A stretch of 64,000 bases of DNA from Candidatus Aminicenantota bacterium (GTDB lineage: Bacteria; Acidobacteriota; Aminicenantia; Aminicenantales; Aminicenantaceae), in contig CP070825.1 in assembly GCA_020344415.1 (NCBI GenBank), positions 3,174,768 through 3,238,767 of the forward strand. Reading direction: 5' to 3'. The notes under the pieces are model-generated. The model searched no databases, was not told the DNA's origin, and was given only the letters and a program-made list of their open reading frames with translations. This document shows, one piece after another, positions 27,751 through 35,986 of this stretch. Each line of letters opens with the position of its first letter. Positions within the stretch are counted from its first letter, which is position 1. The position numbers and the translations under genes were made by a program.

Positions 27751-28020
27751 ATGGTTGAGAAAAAAATCATCATAAAGAATAAGCTGGGATTACATGCCAG
27801 GGCTGCTGTCAAATTTGTTAAACTAGCAAATCGTTTTCGCTCTTCGGTCAGAATCGAAAAGGATGGAGATGAGATTGATGGCAAGAGCATTTTGGGTATT
27901 CTTACTTTAGCCGCTGTCAAGGGAACTCAGATCACGTTAAAAATTTCAGGAAAAGATGAGAATTCAGCTCTAAAGGCTTTGGTAGCTCTTATAAATGGCA
28001 AATTCCATGAGAATGAGTAA
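27751..28020 (+). CDS. ptsH: Phosphocarrier protein HPr
   Basis: 89-residue phosphocarrier. His15 in NKLGLHARAA takes phosphate from enzyme I. Ser46 in DGKSILGILTLAA is the HprK target site. Both sites fall at the standard positions. Separated from ptsI by 6 bases. Confidence 0.95.
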   Translation: MVEKKIIIKNKLGLHARAAVKFVKLANRFRSSVRIEKDGDEIDGKSILGILTLAAVKGTQITLKISGKDENSALKALVALINGKFHENE

Positions 28021-28026
28021 ATTTTG

Positions 28027-29790
28027 ATGGATTATTTCAGACTTAGAGGAGTCGGAGTTTCTCCAGGTATTGCGATAGGTGAAGTCTTCCTCACAGAGAG
28101 AGTAATTTTCACTTCGCGGAAAGAAGAGATTTTGCCTCTTCAAGTCAAAGCAGAATTGGAAAGATTAAAAGATGCAATCGGAAAGACAGAGAAGCAGCTG
28201 ACCCATATAAAGGAGCAAATAAAAGAAAAAATTGGGGAAGACCATTCATTTATTTTTGAGGCCCATCTGCTCATTCTTAAAGATAAATCATTGTTTTCAG
28301 ACTTGGTAAGAATCATAAAAAAAGAAAAATCGAGAGCAGAATGGGCACTCTCAAGAGTTCACGAGAAGTACAAGACGCTTTTTGAGTCTATTAGTGATGA
28401 GTATTTCAGGCAAAGAAAGTCAGATATTGAAGATGTTTTAACGAAAATATACAGGAATTTGAAGCCCCCTGAATCCAAAAGAGGAGATGATGATAAAGAA
28501 AAAATTTTAGTTGCCCATGACCTGCTTCCATCCGAGGCTGCTTTAAGACTGAGTAAAGGAAATGTTTTAGCAGTAGCTCTCGATATGGGGGGACAAACTT
28601 CTCATACCGCCATTCTTGCCCGCTCTTTAGACATCCCGGCTGTGGTAGGCCTGCACAATGTTACGGGGAGAGTAAGAAAGGGAGATTTTGTAATCGTAGA
28701 TGGAACAGATGGTGAGGTCATTGTCAATCCGCCGCTGGCTATTCGGAAAGAGTTCTTGAGTAAGAAGGAAAAATATGACGATTATCGCAAAGAGCTCAAA
28801 AAGACCGCAAAGTTGAGCGCTACAACTTTAGATGAGGTCAGGTTTTTCCCCATGGCCAATATCGAGCTTCCTGAAGAGGTGAACCTAGCTCGGTCTCTCG
28901 GGGCCGAGGGCATCGGGCTTTTTAGGTCTGAATTTATTTATCTTCAAAGTACGACTCTGCCAACTGAGGAAGATCATTATTCGATTTATTCTCGACTAGC
29001 AAAAGAGGCATATCCTTCGCCAGTTTATATCAGAACAGTAGATATTGGAGGTGAGAAGAGTTTGCCTCAATTGAAAATTGAAAAAGAGCCTAATCCTGCG
29101 CTTGGCCTGAGAGCTATAAGGTTTTCTTTGCGAGATAGAGACATTTTCAAGATTCAGCTCAGGGCCATCCTGAGAGCGAGCGTCGAAAAGAATGTTAGGA
29201 TTCTCATTCCTATGATAACTGAAATTGAAGAGATAGAGGAAGTCAAGCGCCTTTTCTGGGAAATCAAGGAGGAACTAAGGGAGAGGCGGGTTAAATTCGA
29301 TATGAACATTCCTCTTGGGATTATGATAGAGGTTCCTGCAGCTGCCGCTATAACAGATTTGTTGATAAGAGAAGTGGATTACATAAGCATAGGAACAAAT
29401 GATTTAATCCAGTATTATTTAGCTGTTGACAGGTCAAATGAATTTGTTTCTTACCTGTATAAGCCTCTGCATCCCTCGATTTTAAGGCTCATAAGATTTA
29501 TCATCGAGACAGCCCATAGGGAAAAGAAAGAGGTCACTGTATGTGGTGAGATGGCTGCAGATCCCCTTTCTGCTATTGTTCTGCTTGGTTTCGGGTTAAA
29601 AAAATTTAGCATGAACCCGATTTTCATTCCCAGGGTCAAGAAGGCTTTGCGTTCAGTGGAGTATAAAGCAGTGAGGAAAATGGTTCAAAAAGCGATGACA
29701 TTAAAGACAGCTCAGGAAGTTGAAGAGCACATCATTGAGAATATATTAGTCAAACATCCGAATACTTTCCTGATGGGACATATAACTTAG
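28027..29790 (+). CDS. ptsI: PTS enzyme I (PEP-protein phosphotransferase)
   Basis: Starts the phosphorelay from phosphoenolpyruvate to HPr. 587 residues from ATG 28027; a TTG one codon earlier is also possible. The N-terminal half has GVGVSPGIAIGEV and the active-site His193 in GGQTSHTAILARSLDIPAVVG. The C-terminal PEP-binding barrel has GAEGIGLFRSEF, DIGGEKSLPQL, SIGTNDLIQY and the catalytic cysteine in VTVCGEMAADP. The standard-length form without a GAF domain, unlike PtsP. Its last 4 bases overlap the convergent cupin gene. Confidence 0.96.
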   Translation: MDYFRLRGVGVSPGIAIGEVFLTERVIFTSRKEEILPLQVKAELERLKDAIGKTEKQLTHIKEQIKEKIGEDHSFIFEAHLLILKDKSLFSDLVRIIKKEKSRAEWALSRVHEKYKTLFESISDEYFRQRKSDIEDVLTKIYRNLKPPESKRGDDDKEKILVAHDLLPSEAALRLSKGNVLAVALDMGGQTSHTAILARSLDIPAVVGLHNVTGRVRKGDFVIVDGTDGEVIVNPPLAIRKEFLSKKEKYDDYRKELKKTAKLSATTLDEVRFFPMANIELPEEVNLARSLGAEGIGLFRSEFIYLQSTTLPTEEDHYSIYSRLAKEAYPSPVYIRTVDIGGEKSLPQLKIEKEPNPALGLRAIRFSLRDRDIFKIQLRAILRASVEKNVRILIPMITEIEEIEEVKRLFWEIKEELRERRVKFDMNIPLGIMIEVPAAAAITDLLIREVDYISIGTNDLIQYYLAVDRSNEFVSYLYKPLHPSILRLIRFIIETAHREKKEVTVCGEMAADPLSAIVLLGFGLKKFSMNPIFIPRVKKALRSVEYKAVRKMVQKAMTLKTAQEVEEHIIENILVKHPNTFLMGHIT

Positions 29791-30176
29791 GAATAAACTC
29801 TTCCATAGTCGTCTTTAAGACGGACAATGTCTGATTCATCTGAGTCGCCTATCCATATCTCCATCACCCGTGCTTTTTTCTTACCATGACAACGAAGGCG
29901 GTGAGGCGCTTTCTGCGGAACAAATATTTCTTCGCCTTCTTCAGGCTGCCAGACTCTCTCGGCGATAGTAGCCTCAAGGCCCTCGTCCAGGACAACCCAG
30001 AATTCACTTCGATTGTGATGATACTGTAAGGAGAGGGCCGCTCCGGGATTTACAGTGATTATTTTTATGCTTCTTGCCTGTTCATAGGGATAAGAGCGGA
30101 ATTTTCCCCATGGTCGAGTGTCTTCTTCTATTTTTTTTCTGAAATTTTCAATGTCGTTGTTTTTTTCCTTTGACAT
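29787..30176 (-). CDS. Cupin protein, mannose-6-phosphate isomerase type II-like
   Basis: 129 residues matching the C-terminal cupin domain of bifunctional GDP-mannose pyrophosphorylase/phosphomannose isomerases. Visible are RPWGKFRSY, INPGA-like VNPGAALSLQYHHNRSEFWV (metal-binding His-His...Glu) and the closing SDIVRLKDDYGR. The nucleotidyltransferase half is absent, so it is a stand-alone domain. A role in mannose-6-phosphate/fructose-6-phosphate interconversion is likely but not proven. The 75-base gap to ssb shows no clear terminator. Confidence 0.82.
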   Translation of the reverse strand: MSKEKNNDIENFRKKIEEDTRPWGKFRSYPYEQARSIKIITVNPGAALSLQYHHNRSEFWVVLDEGLEATIAERVWQPEEGEEIFVPQKAPHRLRCHGKKKARVMEIWIGDSDESDIVRLKDDYGRVYS

Positions 30177-30250
30177 GAATGTACCCCCTCTCTATTGATA
30201 GTCTTATTTGGTATCCCAAGAGAATAGAAATCTATTTTAGCTGATGTCGA

Positions 30251-30721
30251 TTAGAATGGAACTTCGTCGTCCTCTTCTCCTCCTTCTTCAATACGCACGT
30301 TTTCTTCTTCTTCGGAAGAGCCAGAAGGAGTACTTGGTTTTGGGTAAGATTCTTCTTCTTGGACTCCAGCTTCTTCCCGTCTGCCCAGAAGGACGATATT
30401 TTGTGCTTCGATTTCTGTTGTATATCTTTTGTTCCCCTCTCTATCTTGCCAGCTCCTCGTCCGTAATTTTCCTTCCAGATAGATTTGCTTACCTTGGGTT
30501 AGGTATTTTTCGCAGAATTCGGCCAGTTTTCCCCATGCTACGATTCTGTGCCATTCAGCACGGATATCGCTTTCGTTAGTTTTTGGATTGAAATAACGCT
30601 CATTCGTGGCGAGCGTGAATCTCGCCACGGCCCTTTCTGTTTGGGGAAGATATCGGAGCTCAGGTTTTTGACCGAGTCGCCCGATAAGGGTGGCTTTATT
30701 GAGGCTGTTAATATCTCTCAT
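30251..30721 (-). CDS. ssb: Single-stranded DNA-binding protein
   Basis: Coats single-stranded DNA in replication and repair. 156 residues: an OB fold (NKATLIGRLGQKPELRYLP...FTLATNERYF...WHRIVAWGKLAEFCEKYL...IYLEGKLRTRSWQDREG), an acidic disordered tail and the conserved protein-binding tip DDEVPF. Its ATG overlaps the end of cpoB by 14 bases, so it is the last gene of the tol operon here, an unusual companion for Tol-Pal. Confidence 0.95.
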   Translation of the reverse strand: MRDINSLNKATLIGRLGQKPELRYLPQTERAVARFTLATNERYFNPKTNESDIRAEWHRIVAWGKLAEFCEKYLTQGKQIYLEGKLRTRSWQDREGNKRYTTEIEAQNIVLLGRREEAGVQEEESYPKPSTPSGSSEEEENVRIEEGGEEDDEVPF

Positions 30722-31604
30722 TATCCGATATTAGCTCCTTGATTTTTTGTTGGGCGATTTTCGTTTCTTCCTCGAGGGGAAACTTGCTTACTAAGAGTTT
30801 GAAGACAGAAAGAGCCTCCTCTTTTTTTCCGAGCTCAGTCAGACTTATCCCCTTTTTCAAATAGGCAGCAGGGAGCTTATCTCCTTGAGGGTAGTTGAGA
30901 ATCAACTCATTAAAAGAGTCGATGGCCTCTGCGAATTTTTCTTGACTAAAATAACACTCTCCAATCCAGTAGAGAGCGTTGTCAGCGAGAGGGCTTTCTG
31001 AGAATTGTTCTCTGTATATTTTGAAGCCATCAATTGCAAGCTCGAAATTCCCTTTTCTGTAATCTGTGTAGGCCATGTTGTAAACTTCTTTTGGAGACAG
31101 GAGGGGTGAAGGAGGGGGTTGAGGCTTTTCGGTGCTTTCGTCTTTTTCTTCGGTTCGTTCTTCTTTCTTTTTTTCCTCAACTCCTTTTTCAGAAGGAGGT
31201 GGCGCTTGTTCCCCTGTTATTTCATCCACTGCTTGAGCGGCTTGTATGGAGGCTTTTTTTATTTCCAATAGTTCCTCATTATAAGCTGCAAGCTGAGTAT
31301 TCAATCCTTCGATTTTTTCAAGGAGGATTTGGTACTGAGCGGGAATCTTTATTTGGGTTTCTTTGAAATTTGCTTGTTCTCTTTGGAAAAGCCTGAAGAG
31401 AGTTAGAAGTTCGTTCAGCTGGTCCTTTATGAATTTTATGTCCTCGGCGTTTTTTCCTATTTTCTTATCGAGCTGAAGGATCTGTTGCCTGAGAAGTTGG
31501 ACATCTTTGTAGATGAGCTCGTAGGCTTTTTTACTCTTCTGAGCACTGGCAGACGTGATGAGTATGATTATAGCGAGAAATATTCCCGCTGATCTTTTAA
31601 TCAT
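30708..31604 (-). CDS. cpoB: Tol-Pal system coordinator CpoB (YbgF)
   Basis: Periplasmic protein linking Tol-Pal activity with cell-wall synthesis at division. 298 residues: signal peptide (residues 1-21, ending SASA), a coiled coil of about 80 residues, a low-complexity Glu/Lys/Pro linker, and a C-terminal tetratricopeptide domain starting VYNMAYTDYRKGNFELAIDG with ALYWIGECYFSQEKFAEAI and AYLKKGISLTELGKKEEAL. It follows pal by 3 bases, the canonical order. Confidence 0.9.
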   Translation of the reverse strand: MIKRSAGIFLAIIILITSASAQKSKKAYELIYKDVQLLRQQILQLDKKIGKNAEDIKFIKDQLNELLTLFRLFQREQANFKETQIKIPAQYQILLEKIEGLNTQLAAYNEELLEIKKASIQAAQAVDEITGEQAPPPSEKGVEEKKKEERTEEKDESTEKPQPPPSPLLSPKEVYNMAYTDYRKGNFELAIDGFKIYREQFSESPLADNALYWIGECYFSQEKFAEAIDSFNELILNYPQGDKLPAAYLKKGISLTELGKKEEALSVFKLLVSKFPLEEETKIAQQKIKELISDNERY

Positions 31605-31607
31605 AAA

Positions 31608-32162
31608 TTATTTTTCGATAATTAGAAATTGGGAGCGTCTGTTTTTTTGCCAGGCGATTTCGTTATGGCCAGGATCTAATGCCTGACTTTTTCCGTAAGA
31701 GATAATTTTGATCCTATTTGCAGAAATCCCCAGAGAAACAAGATAATCTAAAGTGCTCTTGGCTCTCTTTTCGCCCAGGGCCATGTTATACTCTTCTGTT
31801 CCCCTTTCGTCGCAGTGTCCTTCGATAAGAATTTTTACAGAACTCCATTTTTTCATCCATTGAGCGTTAGAATCAAGAACGGGTTTAGCATCATCGCGGA
31901 TAAAGAATTTATCGTAGTCGAAGTGAATCATTGCCAAGGGTTTTGCTCTGTTGACTTCTTCAAGTGATTTGGCTGCGAATATTTCCTCTTCAGTCAGTTC
32001 AGGCTCTTTTACCGGAGGAGCTTCTTTTACTTTTTCAACTTTAGGTTGTTCCTTCACCTGTGGAGGCGGTGGAGGGGGCGGCGCTTCCACTTTTTTTCGA
32101 CAGGAAACAAGAAAGGACAAAACCAATAGACAAGCTAAAGAGAGGATAGCGATTTTTTTCAT
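31608..32162 (-). CDS. pal: Peptidoglycan-associated lipoprotein Pal
   Basis: Outer-membrane lipoprotein tethering peptidoglycan and binding TolB. About 184 residues from ATG 32162, chosen because GGAGGT lies 5 bases upstream and the signal peptide then starts at residue 1; a longer frame to 32237 would bury it. Lipobox LVSC, then a proline run, then the OmpA-C domain with IHFDYDKFFIRDDAKPVLD, EGHCDERGTEEYNMALGEKR and GISANRIKIISYGK. It has its own promoter although it sits inside the tol cluster. Confidence 0.94.
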   Translation of the reverse strand: MKKIAILSLACLLVLSFLVSCRKKVEAPPPPPPPQVKEQPKVEKVKEAPPVKEPELTEEEIFAAKSLEEVNRAKPLAMIHFDYDKFFIRDDAKPVLDSNAQWMKKWSSVKILIEGHCDERGTEEYNMALGEKRAKSTLDYLVSLGISANRIKIISYGKSQALDPGHNEIAWQKNRRSQFLIIEK

Positions 32163-32199
32163 TTTACCTCCTATAAATGCTATTTGTTCTCCTTCACTA

Positions 32200-32257
32200 T
32201 GAGCAAAAAATTTTTGCTCAGCCTCAATTTTATACAATTAAACCTCTTTTATGTCAA
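32200..32257 (-). promoter_or_regulatory. Strong promoter of pal with a palindrome at the transcription start
   Basis: On the minus strand TTGACA (32257-32252), 17-base spacer, TATAAA (32234-32229). Transcription should begin near 32222. Immediately downstream, 32200-32220 is a perfect inverted repeat with arms TGAGCAAAAA and TTTTTGCTCA around one base. It would form a hairpin at the very 5' end of the pal mRNA or serve as an operator. The rest of the tolB-pal gap is AT-rich. Confidence 0.75.
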
Positions 32258-32321
32258 CACCATAACAAAAAAAACATTATAAATAAATAATTTATGGAAA
32301 TTGAAAGAAAACATCAAGTTT

Positions 32322-33629
32322 TCAGCGAGACCAGTCGGGAAGCTTGTTTTCGCCCTTAGAAGTGAGGCGTCTCAAGTTGACGCCATCATAATCCATTGCG
32401 TAGAGCTGGAGAGTACCTATACGGTTTGAGGTAAAAATAAGGTGCCGTCCATCCGGAGACCAGCAGGGAGACTCGTTACGGGCATTGCTTTCTGTTAGTT
32501 TGTAGATCTTCTCTGTTCTGAGATTCAGGACATATATATCGAATATTTGATCAACCCGGGAGACGTAGGCAATCCTGTCTCCAGTAGGGGACCAGGTTGG
32601 ACTGTCGTGATAGGTTCCGCCGAAACTGACTCGGCGAACGTTAGAACCTTCGGCATCCATGATGTAGATTTGGGGAGTTCCTCCCCTGTCTGATGTAAAA
32701 GCAATTTCGCGGCTTGTCGGAGACCATGAGGGAGCTGTATCGACCGCCTTATTAAAGGTCAATCTTTTTATATCCTTTCTCTTTATAGTGTCATTTCCAT
32801 CAATCCGAGCGACATAAATTTCAGAATTGCCTTCTTCTACAGTCGTGCAGAAAGCTAGTTTTTTTCCATCGGGGGAAAAAGCCGGAGCAAAACTTGTGCC
32901 CTCGCTGAACACTTCGATTCTTTTTCCTTCGTATGGCTTCAAGATACACAGAGCAGCCCTGCCGAGGCGGTAGGATGTATAGGCAATCATTTTTCCATCT
33001 GGAGACCATGCAGGCATATAATCCTTTCCTTTGTTGAAAGTCAATCGAGTCTGGTTGTGTCCATCGAAGTCCATCATGTAGAGTTCATCATTGCCATCTC
33101 TATTGGATATAAAGACGATTTTGGTTGTAAAAATTTCTCCTCCTCCAAAATGTCTCATTATTTCGTTCACCATGCTATGGGCCACCAGTCGAATGAGCCC
33201 TTTCTCTGCTTCATAGCGTTTTCCATATATATATCGTTCTGCTTTAACGTCATAAATCTTGCCTTCGAAGAGGATATTATTCCCTTCTCCTTCTGAGACT
33301 TCCCCTATGAAAAGGATATTAGCCTGGATGGACTCCCAGTCCTTAAAAAATATCTTGTTCGGATTTAAAGGCCTGATGTAACTATAGTAACTCTTGGGGA
33401 GCAGCCGGAAAACACGGCTGTATTTCAGGTCAGCAGAGATGATTTCATGAAGCTGCTCAGAAATAGTGTTTGCCTCAGAGGAGTTTGAACGAGCGATAAA
33501 CTTGGGGATTGCCAAGGGAATGGCCGGCATTCCTTCTTTTATGCTGATGACGACTTCCTGCTGAGAGTAAAGGAGTAAAGCTGCGAACAAAAGGAAGATT
33601 ATGTAGAATAAAATTCCCTTTCTCTTCAT
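32322..33629 (-). CDS. tolB: Tol-Pal system beta-propeller protein TolB
   Basis: Periplasmic propeller protein shuttling between Pal and the inner-membrane Tol complex. 435 residues. Signal peptide at 1-22; N-terminal domain with FRLLPKSYYSYI; then WD40-like PD40 blades: YMPAWSPDGKMIAYTSYRLG, FAPAFSPDGKKLAFCTTVEE, DTAPSWSPTSREIAFTSDRG, DSPTWSPTGDRIAYVSRVDQ and NESPCWSPDGRHLIFTSNRI. The ATG overlaps the tolA-like stop by 4 bases. Confidence 0.95.
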   Translation of the reverse strand: MKRKGILFYIIFLLFAALLLYSQQEVVISIKEGMPAIPLAIPKFIARSNSSEANTISEQLHEIISADLKYSRVFRLLPKSYYSYIRPLNPNKIFFKDWESIQANILFIGEVSEGEGNNILFEGKIYDVKAERYIYGKRYEAEKGLIRLVAHSMVNEIMRHFGGGEIFTTKIVFISNRDGNDELYMMDFDGHNQTRLTFNKGKDYMPAWSPDGKMIAYTSYRLGRAALCILKPYEGKRIEVFSEGTSFAPAFSPDGKKLAFCTTVEEGNSEIYVARIDGNDTIKRKDIKRLTFNKAVDTAPSWSPTSREIAFTSDRGGTPQIYIMDAEGSNVRRVSFGGTYHDSPTWSPTGDRIAYVSRVDQIFDIYVLNLRTEKIYKLTESNARNESPCWSPDGRHLIFTSNRIGTLQLYAMDYDGVNLRRLTSKGENKLPDWSR

Positions 33630-34438
33630 TTGGAGTGCTCGAATATTAAGTGAATCCCCAGATATTCCTCTTCATAGTCTTTCGGAAGTGGAGGAAAGGG
33701 GGCAGATGTCTGGATAGCGCGAAGGGCGGATAGATCTAAGGATCTTATTCTGCTTGTTTCCTCAACTTTTAAGCTAGAAATTTGGCCATCCTTGTGGATT
33801 CTAAAGTAGACGGTTACCTGAAAATTGCCTTTGATGCCTGGGTCGACAAGAGATTGGAACCAGTTGCTCGAGATTCTGTCCACGATGATCTGGAGATAAT
33901 AGGTGAAAGGAAAATTGGAGAGGCCAATCTTGGAGGCCATTGAAGACCCAAAACCTGAGCCAGTACCCGAGCCGGTGCCGATCCTTACTCCAGAGCCTGA
34001 TCCAGACCCTTTTCCTTGAACAGAGCCAGCACTCGGCTTTTGAGATTGGGCACTCTTGGAGGGAGTCCTTTGCTGTTTTTGGATAACAGCTTTCTTTTCA
34101 GACTTTGGCTTTATTTCTCTTTTGGGTTTATCAACAGGATGTCTCAGAGCGGAAGCAGATCTCTCCTCTAGTTTTTGCGGGATTGTCAAATCCCTTAAGG
34201 TTTCTCTTTTAGGAGTCGGGGTTTCTTCAATGCTTTCTTTCTCACCGCCTGGAGTACCGCCTCCCCCGCCACCTCCTCCGGGTGCGGAGATGAGGTTGAC
34301 GTAATGAATCATCTCTTTTTTTGAAGGTTTTGGCAGATAAGGCGAGAGAATGAGCAGGAGGAACACGGCCAGATGCGCTGTAATAGAGAAGATGACAGAT
34401 TTTTTGAACATTGCCCTATCTCTGTCGAGAGCTGTCAT
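33626..34438 (-). CDS. TolA/TonB-like energy-transducing protein
   Basis: Inner-membrane anchored protein spanning the periplasm. 270 residues: one membrane segment (about 14-32, IFSITAHLAVFLLLILSPYL), a run of eight glycines near residue 54, a charged Lys/Pro linker, a second Gly/Ser-rich stretch (GTGSGTGSGFG near 160), and a C-terminal TonB/TolA domain with VDRISSNWFQSL, VYFRIHKDGQI and ALRAIQTSAPFPPLP. By position between tolR and tolB it acts as TolA. The unusual glycine run is encoded by mixed codons. Confidence 0.85.
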   Translation of the reverse strand: MTALDRDRAMFKKSVIFSITAHLAVFLLLILSPYLPKPSKKEMIHYVNLISAPGGGGGGGGTPGGEKESIEETPTPKRETLRDLTIPQKLEERSASALRHPVDKPKREIKPKSEKKAVIQKQQRTPSKSAQSQKPSAGSVQGKGSGSGSGVRIGTGSGTGSGFGSSMASKIGLSNFPFTYYLQIIVDRISSNWFQSLVDPGIKGNFQVTVYFRIHKDGQISSLKVEETSRIRSLDLSALRAIQTSAPFPPLPKDYEEEYLGIHLIFEHSK

Positions 34439-34439
34439 C

Positions 34440-34871
34440 TCACTTTTCCTTGTCTTCTTTTGGTCTTGTTACAAGGCCAATGACCTCCACTCCGGCCTTT
34501 TTTGTAATATCCATGATACGTATCACATATCCATAGGGGAGACTTTCATCTGCCCGTATAAAGGCAATTTTTTTCTCTTTCCCGTAGAAGTATTCATTCA
34601 ATTTCTGTTCTAGAAGGAATTCATTGATGATAGAACCTTCGATATAAATATATCTATCCGCTTTGATGGTTAAGGTAAGGCCTTCTTCTGCGGGAGTTGA
34701 ATCGGTTTCTGCTTGAGGAAGATTGACACTGATTCCAGATTGAATCATGGGCGCTGTAACCATAAAAATGACCAAGAGGACGAGCATAACATCTACAAAA
34801 GGAGTGACGTTTATCTCGGAAAGAGAGGTTCCGAGTTGTCTTCTGTCTCCAGGGCGTATTCTAAGAGCCAT
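34440..34871 (-). CDS. tolR: TolR/ExbD-family proton-channel subunit
   Basis: 143 residues. N-terminal cytoplasmic tail with LSEINVTPFVDVMLVLLVIF, which includes the membrane helix and the conserved proton-carrying aspartate in PFVDVMLVL. The periplasmic domain follows with EEGLTLTIKADRYIYIEG. The 11-base overlap with tolQ and the 1-base gap to the tolA-like gene indicate an operon. Confidence 0.93.
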   Translation of the reverse strand: MALRIRPGDRRQLGTSLSEINVTPFVDVMLVLLVIFMVTAPMIQSGISVNLPQAETDSTPAEEGLTLTIKADRYIYIEGSIINEFLLEQKLNEYFYGKEKKIAFIRADESLPYGYVIRIMDITKKAGVEVIGLVTRPKEDKEK

Positions 34872-35523
34872 AAAGCCTTTCCACTATGTTAAGGAATTCA
34901 AAAGAGAAATCGTCGATCTCAGTTATCAAATCCTTTATTTTGTGAAGGTAGTGGTTGTAGGCGATGACCGCTGGAATGGCTGCAAAAAGCCCTGCTGCCG
35001 TGGCAATGAGCGCTTCAGCGATTCCGGGAGCCACGGTATCCAGGCTTGCGGATCTCACAACTGCAATTCTATTGAAGGCGACCATGATTCCCCAGACGGT
35101 TCCGAATAACCCTATAAAAGGAGTTACACTTCCTGTAGTAGCCAGGAAGCTCATCATTTTTTCCAGTTTAGAAATTTCATTATTTGAAGCCTTGGTCAGA
35201 GCTCGATTCAGGCTCTCAAGCTTAGAAGGATTGAGTATCGGTTCTGGATTAGACTGGTCCAGATGGCGAAGCTCTCTGTATCCAGACCGGAAAAGTGCAG
35301 CAAGGGGACTCGCTTTATATCTTTTGGCAGTTTCGTATACGTCTTTCAGATTTTTACTTTTTTGAAACACTGTTAAGAATTTTTGAGACTGGATGGAGGC
35401 GGATTTTAGGGCCCTCCTTTTGAAAAATATGACAGCCCAGGAGAATACAGAAAAGAAAAGGAGTATAAGCAGAACGAGCTTGACAACAATATCGGCTTCA
35501 AGGATAAGTTTTAGATAATTCAT
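34861..35523 (-). CDS. tolQ: TolQ/ExbB-family proton-channel subunit
   Basis: About 220 residues from ATG 35523; an ATG at 35547 would add eight residues but overlaps the likely -10 element. Three hydrophobic segments. The MotA/TolQ/ExbB domain shows FLATTGSVTPFIGLFGTVWG and GIAEALIATAAGLFAAIPAV, the two signature helices lining the proton path. First gene of tolQ-tolR-tolA-tolB-pal-cpoB-ssb. Confidence 0.93.
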   Translation of the reverse strand: MNYLKLILEADIVVKLVLLILLFFSVFSWAVIFFKRRALKSASIQSQKFLTVFQKSKNLKDVYETAKRYKASPLAALFRSGYRELRHLDQSNPEPILNPSKLESLNRALTKASNNEISKLEKMMSFLATTGSVTPFIGLFGTVWGIMVAFNRIAVVRSASLDTVAPGIAEALIATAAGLFAAIPAVIAYNHYLHKIKDLITEIDDFSFEFLNIVERLYGS

Positions 35524-35537
35524 GCTTTCTATATGAA

Positions 35538-35566
35538 AAATTAGCATATGCCAGGGTTAATGTCAA
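35538..35566 (-). promoter_or_regulatory. Probable promoter of the tol operon
   Basis: On the minus strand TTGACA (35566-35561), 17-base spacer, TAATTT (35543-35538). The predicted transcript would begin about 8 bases before the ATG at 35523, so the leader would be very short. The -35 touches the end of the palindromic element that starts at 35569. Confidence 0.5.
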
Positions 35567-35568
35567 TT

Positions 35569-35735
35569 GGGGCCAGGCTTTCATAACGTCATCACGAGCA
35601 AATGAAGTGAGTGTGGTGATCCTCTGTCACCAGCGAAGCGTGGTGATCTCATGATATCTCGCTATAAGCATGAGATTGCTTCGTTTCACTCGCAACAGAG
35701 GATTGCCACATCGCTTCGCTCTTCATAACGAAGTC
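35569..35735. repeat. Composite palindromic repeat (family A arm plus GCGAAGC-type repeats)
   Basis: Starts with a family-A left arm GGGGCCAGGCTTTCATAACG at 35569-35588, but no matching right arm follows. The rest is a large imperfect palindrome. CATAACG...GGTGATCCTCTGT on the left pairs with ACAGAGGATTGCC...TTCATAACG on the right. In the middle ATCTCATG and CATGAGAT face each other. GAGATTGCTTCGTTTCACTC and GCGAAGCG belong to the same widespread GAAGCGAAGCAATCTC repeat seen at 52213 and 63003. Confidence 0.65.
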
Positions 35736-35796
35736 TGCAAAAATCTGGACTCGTGAATAATCCAGGTCTATTGAAATAATAATTCATATTTTGCAG
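35735..35796. repeat. Hairpin with the TGAATAATCC motif (family H)
   Basis: CTGCAAAA (35735-35742) and TTTTGCAG (35789-35796) pair perfectly. Inside is a second hairpin, CTGGA...TCCAG, enclosing CTCGTGAATAA. The same motif occurs as TTGACTCGTGAATAATCCAA at 53272 and GGAGTTATGAATAATCC near 38084. It lies upstream of the trkH promoter. Confidence 0.5.
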
Positions 35797-35857
35797 GCTT
35801 AATTCTTGAGTAAAGAAAAAGCCCGAGTTTTCAAGCTCTGTCCCCAGGCTAACAAGT

Positions 35858-35886
35858 TTGACAAAATTTTCATTAAGTAATAGATT
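35858..35886 (+). promoter_or_regulatory. Probable promoter of trkH-trkA
   Basis: TTGACA at 35858-35863, exactly 17 bases, then TAGATT at 35881-35886. Transcription would start near 35893, about 40 bases before the ATC codon at 35933 and well before the GTG at 35987. AAAAGGAG at 35918-35925 is the only good ribosome site downstream. Confidence 0.6.
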
Positions 35887-35986
35887 TGATAAATAATTCA
35901 CTATTAGAAACCCTGTTAAAAGGAGAAATCCTATCAAGAGGGATAGAAGATTCCAGCCAGCTCAATTTCTAGCTTTAAGTTTTATC

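Noticed and set aside
31608..32237. Longer Pal starting at 32237
   Set aside because: It would place the lipoprotein signal peptide internally; GGAGGT before ATG 32162 fixes the start, and the promoter's start site lies at about 32222.
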